Of a stretch of DNA of 64,000 nt, positions 58,272-64,000 are shown in pieces. The translations under genes and the position numbers were made by a program. Within the stretch, counting starts at the first letter, position 1, and every line of letters starts with the position of its first letter. This DNA comes from Vreelandella sedimenti (GTDB lineage Bacteria > Pseudomonadota > Gammaproteobacteria > Pseudomonadales > Halomonadaceae): the NCBI RefSeq assembly GCF_013416325.1, contig NZ_JACCGK010000001.1, positions 62,001 through 126,000 on the forward strand, read 5' to 3'. The notes beneath the pieces are model-generated. The model was not told the origin of the DNA. It did not search any database and saw nothing but the letters and a program-made list of their open reading frames with translations.

Positions 58272-59420
58272 TTAAGATTGAGTACGGGATTGTTTATTGA
58301 GCTTTTTGAAAGAAATGTTTTTGTTGAATCCGTCCGGGTCGCTGTACCCTTTACGCAACATCGTTAATGCTTTGTGTTGGGCTTCTCTGCGGCTATTGAG
58401 TATAAGCGTATGGTTTAGCAAGAGCTGCTGAGCATTTTCAAGCAGCTCTTTGGGATCAATAGCCGCGGGGGTGTCAATCATCAGTGTTTTAGTGATCAAC
58501 TCCATTTTGGGCTGAACTTCTTGTAGAACGCTTTTAAATGACAGAGAGGGCACATCCGCGGTAGTGCTTATATCGGCTATCAGGATGGCCAGCTGTTCTT
58601 CAGGAGCGCTTGATAGGCAGGCATCCGCCGTGGGGCCGGATAGACGAACACACATCTCCATTAAGCTATCGCTTTGATAGCGGGCATGACTAAAACGTAT
58701 GGTGTTGACCATCGCCGATGGGAGCCCCCATTTGGCTGCCAGCCATGCCCCAATGACGGTGTGGTCACCACCAAAGTAACGCTGCTCCTCTTCAATAAGC
58801 TGGGTATGGGAGATAGCACTATCACTATAGAGTTCGTCTGCTTGCTCGGGGTAGGTCGCACTCAGTGCCAATATGCCAATATCCTGTAGCAGCGCTGCTG
58901 TAAATGCATTACCTGCCTGTTTAGGGCACGCTTGTTCAGCAAGTTGGCGCGCTATCAGCGCAGACATAATAGACCGCCGCCAAATATGAGTATGCTGAGG
59001 CCCTTTACTGGGGTACTGAAAAAGGTTAAAGCTCAACACCACCGTTAACGTTGCATCTAGACCTAAACGCTGGATAGCCTCAAGACACGTTTGTGTCAAA
59101 CTGGCGGAGCGGGTGTGGTGGACGCTATTGGCGAGCGATATTAACCGAGTGGTCAATGCTGGATCATGCTCAATGGTATCGGCAACATCGTTGATAGTTG
59201 CTTTTGAAGATTGCGTTAATCTGAGGATGCGTAATGCGATTGAGGGAAGCGAAGGTAAGCGTTGGCACTTGAGAAAGTCGCTGATCAGAAAACCAGGCAG
59301 TGCTTCAGTTAGCATTCCATACAGTGATTCATCCTTGGTCGATGTATTAGTCACGTTATCTCCTGCGCACTTTGTAGCGTAGCTGCCAGCCATCATGAGG
59401 TGATGTCCTAGTTTTACCAT
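58272..59420 (-). CDS. HDOD domain protein
   Basis: 382 residues. HDOD domain about residues 50-260 (LPSLPSIALRILRLTQSSKA, IEHDPALTTRLISLANSV, LLQDIGILAL). Proteins of this type are regulators in signalling, often without phosphohydrolase activity. Start uncertain: the ATG at 59420 has no good Shine-Dalgarno and later Met codons (59396, 59393) are possible. Divergent from the GGDEF/EAL gene, so a second-messenger link is plausible. Confidence 0.8.
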   Translation of the reverse strand: MVKLGHHLMMAGSYATKCAGDNVTNTSTKDESLYGMLTEALPGFLISDFLKCQRLPSLPSIALRILRLTQSSKATINDVADTIEHDPALTTRLISLANSVHHTRSASLTQTCLEAIQRLGLDATLTVVLSFNLFQYPSKGPQHTHIWRRSIMSALIARQLAEQACPKQAGNAFTAALLQDIGILALSATYPEQADELYSDSAISHTQLIEEEQRYFGGDHTVIGAWLAAKWGLPSAMVNTIRFSHARYQSDSLMEMCVRLSGPTADACLSSAPEEQLAILIADISTTADVPSLSFKSVLQEVQPKMELITKTLMIDTPAAIDPKELLENAQQLLLNHTLILNSRREAQHKALTMLRKGYSDPDGFNKNISFKKLNKQSRTQS

Positions 59421-59551
59421 ATACCCAGCTAGTGTTGACGTTGTTATAGTTGAAGAAGAGCGGTTTATGCTTTGTAGGTCGCTATATATACTTTATGAGG
59501 TCAGTGGCAGGCGCCCAAGTTGCTTCAGAATTAAAAAAAGTGAGTGCAAAA

Positions 59552-62227
59552 ATGCACACAAAGAACGACGCGGCCGATATATTCCGCCAATTGGCAGAAG
59601 GCGTAGGGCACAGTGGGAGCCCGCGTTTTTATGCCACGTTGGTGGAGCGCTTAGCGACGATACTAGGCGTTGATCATGTGTTAGTCGCCGATGTTACTCA
59701 ACTGCACCAGGCTGAAACATTGGCTGTCTGGTCAAATGGGGGCTTGCTCAGCAATATTACTTATTCGCTGACCGGTACTCCATGCGAAACCGCTTTGGGG
59801 CGCGAGTGCTGCCTTTATACGCGTGATGTTCAGTCACGCTTTCCTGACGATAAACTGCTTTGTGAACTGGGTGCCGAAAGCTATTTGGGGCGGGCGCTCT
59901 ATGCGTCGGATGGCTCGCTGATTGGCCTGTTAGCGGTGCTCAAAAACGCCCCCATGCAACTGGGTGAGTTAGCCAATGAGATACTACGCATCGCCGCCGC
60001 CCAGGCGGGGGCGGAGCTGGGCAGACAAAAGGCGGAGCAGGCATTAAGAAAGAGTGAAGAGGTCGCACGGGAAAGCGAGCGCCGTTTGGATACGCTGCTC
60101 AACCATCTTCCGGGCATGGCCTATCGCTGTCTGAATGACCGCAATTGGACTATGCAACTGGTGAGCCAAGGGGCCGAAACGCTGACCGGGTACCGGCCTG
60201 ACGAATTGCAGGGTAACCGGCTGATCAGTTTTGCTGCCCTGATTCATCCAGATGATCAGGACAAGCTCTTTCAGGAGGTACAGTTGGCCATTGCCAACAG
60301 AGGCCCCTACCGTGTGGTCTACCAACTGCGCCATCGCGACGGTGGTTACCGCTGGATGTGGGAGCAGGGTCAGGCCGTCATGGATGAGGCGGGCGAAATC
60401 GTATGCTTGGAAGGGTTTATCTCTGATGTGACCGATCAGCAAGAGTCACAGCGAGTGCAAAACGCCGTGGTTCAAGTGGCTTCTACGGTCACGACCCAAG
60501 TCGGGGATGGTTATTTTCAGCAGTTAATTGCAACCTTGGTCAAGGTGCTGGAAGCCGACGCGGGCTTTATTGCATTGCTGCATACTTCACCCCAGGGCGA
60601 TAAAAATGTCTATGGGCAGGCAACGACTGTCAGCATGGTGGTTGACGGAGCTCAGCGAGAACAGCACTCTTTTGCGCTGCGAGGCTCGCCCAGCGAGCAG
60701 GTGGTGCTGGAGCGTGAAGCAGTCATGCATGATGGCCCGCCGCTGTTATTACCAGGCACACTGCTACCCACAAGAGCATGGATTGGGCGGCGTTTGGATA
60801 ATGCCAACGGCGAGGCCATTGGCGTGATGATGGTGTTTTATCGACAGCCGCTGACCACCAATGCGTTCGCCACCTCTGTGCTGCAAATTCTTTCGACCGG
60901 GGCTGCGGCAGAGCTTGAGCGTCGGCGCGACCATCGTCACATGCACCAGTTGGCCTATACCGACAGTACCACCGGATTACCCAACCGCGTCCGCTTTATG
61001 GAGTTGCTAGCGCAAATGTGGCAAGAGGCCCAGCAAGGCAAGCATGGGCTTTCTCTGCTGTTATTGGATATCCGCCGTTTTAAAGAGGTCAACGATCTGC
61101 ATGGTCACCAAGTGGGCGATCAACTGTTGGTGACAGTGGCCGATCGTTTAGCGAAGATCAGCCACTCATACGGTTCGCTGGCGCGTTTATCAGGGGATGA
61201 ATTTGCCCTGCTGGTGGCCAGTACCACCCCCCGTGACATTGGCAGCCTGGTGGAGCAGCTACGCTTAGTGGTGAAGCCGCCGCTCCATTTGGAGCGGCGC
61301 GTCTTTCATCTCGATGTCAGCATCGGTTTTGCTCATTATCCGCAGGATGTGAGCGAGGCGGGCGAACTATTTAACGCTGCCAGCATTGCCCTTCATCACG
61401 CCAAGCGGCGCGAAAATAGTATCTGTCCCTACTCCCAAACGATGCGTCACGCGCTGCATCGGCGCCAACAGATGACCGAGCGACTCAGCGCGGCAATCAC
61501 TGAACACACGTTAGAGCTCTACTTTCAGCCCCAGGTGAACCTTACCAGTGGCCAGTTGACCGGTGCAGAAGCCCTGTGCCGCTGGCACGATGCTGAGTGG
61601 GGCTGGGTGAGCCCCGGCGAGTTTATTCCCCTGGCCGAAGAGCGCGGTTTGATTCGTGCCTTGGGGGACTGGGTGCTGGAAGAGTCCGCAAGACAGCTAA
61701 TAACATGGCGTAACCAGCCTGGAGGAGAGTTGCCAGGGAGGCTATCGATCAATATTTCCGCTCAACAGTTTGCCGATCCTGATCTTACCCGCCACATTGC
61801 GCAACTCACCGCCGGCGTTTCGTCGAGTGCTATTGCCCTGGAGCTCACCGAAAGCGATTTTATGCGTGACCCGGATCAGGCCGTTGAGATTACCCACACC
61901 ATGCGCCAAGCGGGCTATGCACTCTCTATCGATGATTTTGGCACCGGTTACTCGTCGCTTTCTTACCTGCGGCGCTTCGCCGCCGACGCACTGAAAATTG
62001 ATATTTCCTTTGTGCGCGAAATGCTCGAAAACAAAAATGACCGCACCATTGTTCAGACCATCATCGCCATGGCAAAAGCGCTAGAGATGAAAACCGTGGC
62101 GGAAGGCGTAGAAACGCGCGACCAAGCGAATTTGCTTGCCGAAATGGGGTGCAATGAGGCGCAAGGGTACTGGTTTGGCCGTCCCCTGCCTGCCGATGAG
62201 TTTGCGATGCAGTGGTTAACTACTTAG
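59552..62227 (+). CDS. GAF-PAS-GAF-GGDEF-EAL cyclic-di-GMP protein
   Basis: 891 residues from MHTKNDAADI; the frame is open upstream to a TTG at 59450 but no better start was seen. Order: GAF (about 15-165), PAS/PAC (about 175-320), second GAF-like domain (330-470), GGDEF (480-640) and EAL (655-885). The GGDEF motif reads SGDEF, so cyclase activity is uncertain. The EAL side looks intact (GAEALCRW, IDDFGTGYSSLSYL, DALKIDISFV), suggesting a phosphodiesterase. No membrane segment; cytoplasmic. Confidence 0.88.
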   Translation: MHTKNDAADIFRQLAEGVGHSGSPRFYATLVERLATILGVDHVLVADVTQLHQAETLAVWSNGGLLSNITYSLTGTPCETALGRECCLYTRDVQSRFPDDKLLCELGAESYLGRALYASDGSLIGLLAVLKNAPMQLGELANEILRIAAAQAGAELGRQKAEQALRKSEEVARESERRLDTLLNHLPGMAYRCLNDRNWTMQLVSQGAETLTGYRPDELQGNRLISFAALIHPDDQDKLFQEVQLAIANRGPYRVVYQLRHRDGGYRWMWEQGQAVMDEAGEIVCLEGFISDVTDQQESQRVQNAVVQVASTVTTQVGDGYFQQLIATLVKVLEADAGFIALLHTSPQGDKNVYGQATTVSMVVDGAQREQHSFALRGSPSEQVVLEREAVMHDGPPLLLPGTLLPTRAWIGRRLDNANGEAIGVMMVFYRQPLTTNAFATSVLQILSTGAAAELERRRDHRHMHQLAYTDSTTGLPNRVRFMELLAQMWQEAQQGKHGLSLLLLDIRRFKEVNDLHGHQVGDQLLVTVADRLAKISHSYGSLARLSGDEFALLVASTTPRDIGSLVEQLRLVVKPPLHLERRVFHLDVSIGFAHYPQDVSEAGELFNAASIALHHAKRRENSICPYSQTMRHALHRRQQMTERLSAAITEHTLELYFQPQVNLTSGQLTGAEALCRWHDAEWGWVSPGEFIPLAEERGLIRALGDWVLEESARQLITWRNQPGGELPGRLSINISAQQFADPDLTRHIAQLTAGVSSSAIALELTESDFMRDPDQAVEITHTMRQAGYALSIDDFGTGYSSLSYLRRFAADALKIDISFVREMLENKNDRTIVQTIIAMAKALEMKTVAEGVETRDQANLLAEMGCNEAQGYWFGRPLPADEFAMQWLTT

Positions 62228-62258
62228 CCTTCTATTTGCTCATCGTCGTCTTCTATTA

Positions 62259-62276
62259 GCGTCATCGTCTTGTCAT
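62259..62276 (+). promoter_or_regulatory. Pho-box-like site upstream of the HAD gene
   Basis: GCGTCAT-CGTC-TTGTCAT: two 7-base direct repeats 11 bases apart, matching the PhoB layout (CTGTCAT N4 CTGTCAY). It ends 52 bases before the HAD start. An almost identical site occurs at 63808. Confidence 0.65.
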
Positions 62277-62328
62277 CACCTTTGGCATACCCTACGCGCC
62301 GCCAACCCGCGATGAAAGGAGTGCTCCC

Positions 62329-63054
62329 ATGCGCCTGGCCCTGTTTGATCTTGACGACACCCTCCTGGACGGAGACTGCAGCGACCGCTGGAATTTATGG
62401 ATGATAGAGCAAGGCTGGATCAGCGATGCCGAAGCGTTTATGGCGCGGGCGGAGCAAATGCACCAGGCCTATCATGCGGGGAAGCTAAAGCTTGAAGAGT
62501 ATTTGGCCATGACCCTAGCACCGCTGCGAGGGCGCAGGGTGAAAGATGTGCAAAAAGAGGTCGAGCGCTTTGTGGCCACGCACCTACAACCGCGTATTTT
62601 TGAACAAGCCTGGGCCTGCCTGGAAGCGCACCGCCAAGCAGGCGATACCCTGGTACTGATTTCCGCCTCGTCACGGCATCTGGTCGAGCCGATAGCGACC
62701 ACTCTGGGTATTGAACACGTGCTGGCGGTAGAGCTAAGCGTGGAACACGGCATCAATGAAGACGCGCGCTATACCGGTGGCAGCGAGGGTATTTTTTCTT
62801 ATCGCGGCGGTAAGGTGCTGCGTTTAAAACAGTGGCTGGCCGAGCAGCAGTTCACCCCTAGCCACACTACTTTCTACTCAGACTCCCGCAACGACCTCCC
62901 GCTGTTGCAGTACGTGGATTGCCCTGTAGCGGTCAATCCCGATCCAGTGCTTGCTGAGGTGGCTAGCGTTGAAGGTTGGCGGCGCTTAGACTGGCGGGCT
63001 CCCCCGAGCGCTTCGTCGCCTAATGCTCTGCCAGGAAAATCGGCGCATGTCTGA
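62329..63054 (+). CDS. HAD-IB family phosphatase
   Basis: 241 residues. HAD motifs: FDLDDTLLDGD (I), LISASS (II), Lys near KVLRLKQW and FYSDSRNDLPLL (IV). Similar to phosphoserine phosphatase-like HAD-IB hydrolases; substrate unknown. The stop overlaps the GntR gene by eight bases, and a Pho-box-like site lies upstream, so phosphate scavenging is likely. Confidence 0.87.
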   Translation: MRLALFDLDDTLLDGDCSDRWNLWMIEQGWISDAEAFMARAEQMHQAYHAGKLKLEEYLAMTLAPLRGRRVKDVQKEVERFVATHLQPRIFEQAWACLEAHRQAGDTLVLISASSRHLVEPIATTLGIEHVLAVELSVEHGINEDARYTGGSEGIFSYRGGKVLRLKQWLAEQQFTPSHTTFYSDSRNDLPLLQYVDCPVAVNPDPVLAEVASVEGWRRLDWRAPPSASSPNALPGKSAHV

Positions 63055-63757
63055 TGCCTACTATCTAAAGTTAACCGAACAGCTTCGTACCTTGATCGAC
63101 CAAAATGCTGCCCTGTGGGAAGGAAAGCTCCCTGCAGAGCGGTCATTGGCCGAGCGCTTTGCCACCACTCGTGTGACCCTGCGCCAAGCGCTTTCACAGT
63201 TGGAAATGGAGGGCTTAATCCACCGCAGCAACCGGCGCGGCTGGTTTATTTCCCCCGCCCGTTTAGTTTACGACCCCACCCGTGACGCGGGCTTTAATGA
63301 CTATGTACGTGCACAGGGGCGGCAGCCGCGAACGGCAGTGTTGAAGCTGGAAACCCGTGCCCATCTGCCTGCCGCGCGGGCACTGAACCTGCCGGATGAC
63401 CAGCCGTTTCATCATATTCGCCGCCGTCGCTATGTGGATGATCGCGCCGTGCTGGTGGAGTCGCTGTGGGTGGTGCCAACGTGCGCCCCAGAGTTGCTGG
63501 ACATCTACACCGGGCAGTCGCTGTGGGGGCTGCTGCGCGAACGCTGGGGGCACTACTTAGCCAATCGCTCTATCCGCATGGTGTCTGAAGCGCTTTCGCC
63601 GATTGATGCCGAAGAGCTGCTGGTGGCACCCGGCACCGCCGGGCTGAACATTAGCCGTGCCATTTTAGACGATCAGCAGCGCCCCATTGAGTTTGACGAG
63701 GAGCACTGGCTCCACGACTCACTGTGTATCAGCGTGGAACTATCGGGTCAGCGCTAG
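63047..63757 (+). CDS. GntR/UTRA regulator, phosphonate-associated
   Basis: 236 residues from MSDAYYLKLT. GntR winged helix (AERFATTRVTLRQALSQLEM) and a UTRA ligand domain. Resembles regulators linked to 2-aminoethylphosphonate transport, consistent with the binding protein gene downstream. AGGA ten bases before the ATG at 63047; an upstream Met at 63023 is less likely. Confidence 0.85.
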   Translation: MSDAYYLKLTEQLRTLIDQNAALWEGKLPAERSLAERFATTRVTLRQALSQLEMEGLIHRSNRRGWFISPARLVYDPTRDAGFNDYVRAQGRQPRTAVLKLETRAHLPAARALNLPDDQPFHHIRRRRYVDDRAVLVESLWVVPTCAPELLDIYTGQSLWGLLRERWGHYLANRSIRMVSEALSPIDAEELLVAPGTAGLNISRAILDDQQRPIEFDEEHWLHDSLCISVELSGQR

Positions 63758-63807
63758 CGGCGACAACCTGGTCGCGGTCATCACCCCTTAAAAAAACGTT
63801 CAAACAA

Positions 63808-63825
63808 GCGTCATCGCAGTGTCAT
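63808..63825 (+). promoter_or_regulatory. Pho-box-like site upstream of the binding-protein gene
   Basis: GCGTCAT-CGCA-GTGTCAT, same spacing and orientation as the site at 62259, ending 51 bases before the next start codon. Confidence 0.65.
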
Positions 63826-63876
63826 TTAACGCCTTCAGACTTCTGGTCTATACCAATTAGCCAGGAGACTATCATC

Positions 63877-64000
63877 ATGATGCCACGCCGTTTATTCCCT
63901 TCAACGTTGCTAGCAGGCGCTGCTGTTGCGCTTGCCTCCAACGCCCAAGCAACTGAATTAACGGTGTATACCGCCGTTGAGTCGGACGACCTGCAAAAAT
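63877..64000 (+). CDS. ABC substrate-binding protein, aminoethylphosphonate/iron type (partial)
   Basis: Only the first 41 codons are in the window. Signal peptide ending SNAQA, then TELTVYTAVESDDLQK, the typical mature start of the Fe3+/2-aminoethylphosphonate binding-protein family. AGGAG nine bases upstream. Together with the UTRA regulator and the Pho-box-like sites, a phosphonate importer is the best guess. Confidence 0.75.
   Translation, partial: MMPRRLFPSTLLAGAAVALASNAQATELTVYTAVESDDLQK

Overview
The window reads as a chromosomal stretch of a moderately GC-rich gammaproteobacterium, most likely Halomonas or a close relative (Halomonadaceae). This is inferred from protein style and gene content: TRAP, TTT and SSS solute importers, a two-gene E. 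coli-type pntAB, katG, many LysR regulators and broad catabolic capacity. No rRNA, tRNA, CRISPR array or intact insertion sequence was seen. Names come from recognising protein families by eye; no database search was run.

Layout. 1-6.3 kb: start of a Nit1C-type nitrilase cluster (NitB, NitC, radical SAM NitD) on the minus strand behind a textbook sigma-54 promoter, a divergent MocR regulator, and a second nitrilase with its divergent LysR. 6.4-14.2 kb: an unknown membrane protein, a broken znuA-like remnant, O-acetylhomoserine sulfhydrylase, an agmatinase/LysR pair and pntAB. 14.3-19.1 kb: a compact module with a histidine kinase and response regulator facing a secreted Met-rich repeat protein, a cytochrome b and a YedY/sulfite-oxidase-like molybdoenzyme. 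19.3-26.6 kb: an ABC exporter, an aldo/keto reductase, katG and a chemoreceptor. 26.8-45.0 kb: a complete nicotinate degradation island. 45.2-51.2 kb: a LysR-controlled operon with an ABC importer, an amidohydrolase and a TauE-like exporter. 51.2-58.2 kb: 5-oxoprolinase (pxpABC), a LysR and a TRAP transporter. 58.2-62.2 kb: an HDOD protein and a GGDEF/EAL protein. 62.2-64.0 kb: the start of a phosphonate-type locus with two Pho-box-like sites.

How genes work together. The nicotinate island encodes every step to fumarate: hydroxylation (NicA plus two NicB-like proteins), NicC, NicX, NicD, NicF and NicE. It also has cofactor maturation (XdhC, MocA), a MarR regulator (NicR-like) and two candidate importers, one of which (TctA) is frameshifted. 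The hydroxylase large subunit is split: one gene keeps a complete molybdenum domain, while another, about 8 kb away, carries a shortened and apparently inactive molybdenum-domain remnant fused to three cytochrome c domains.

The most novel candidate is the 14.3-19.1 kb module. A periplasmic protein built of 24 MSHDDG hexapeptides (30 Met in about 179 mature residues) sits between a two-component system and a cytochrome b/molybdoenzyme pair. This resembles the known logic in which a Met-rich periplasmic peptide absorbs reactive chlorine or oxygen species and is re-reduced by a YedY/MsrP-type enzyme, but with different regulatory and electron-donor parts. That role is a hypothesis.
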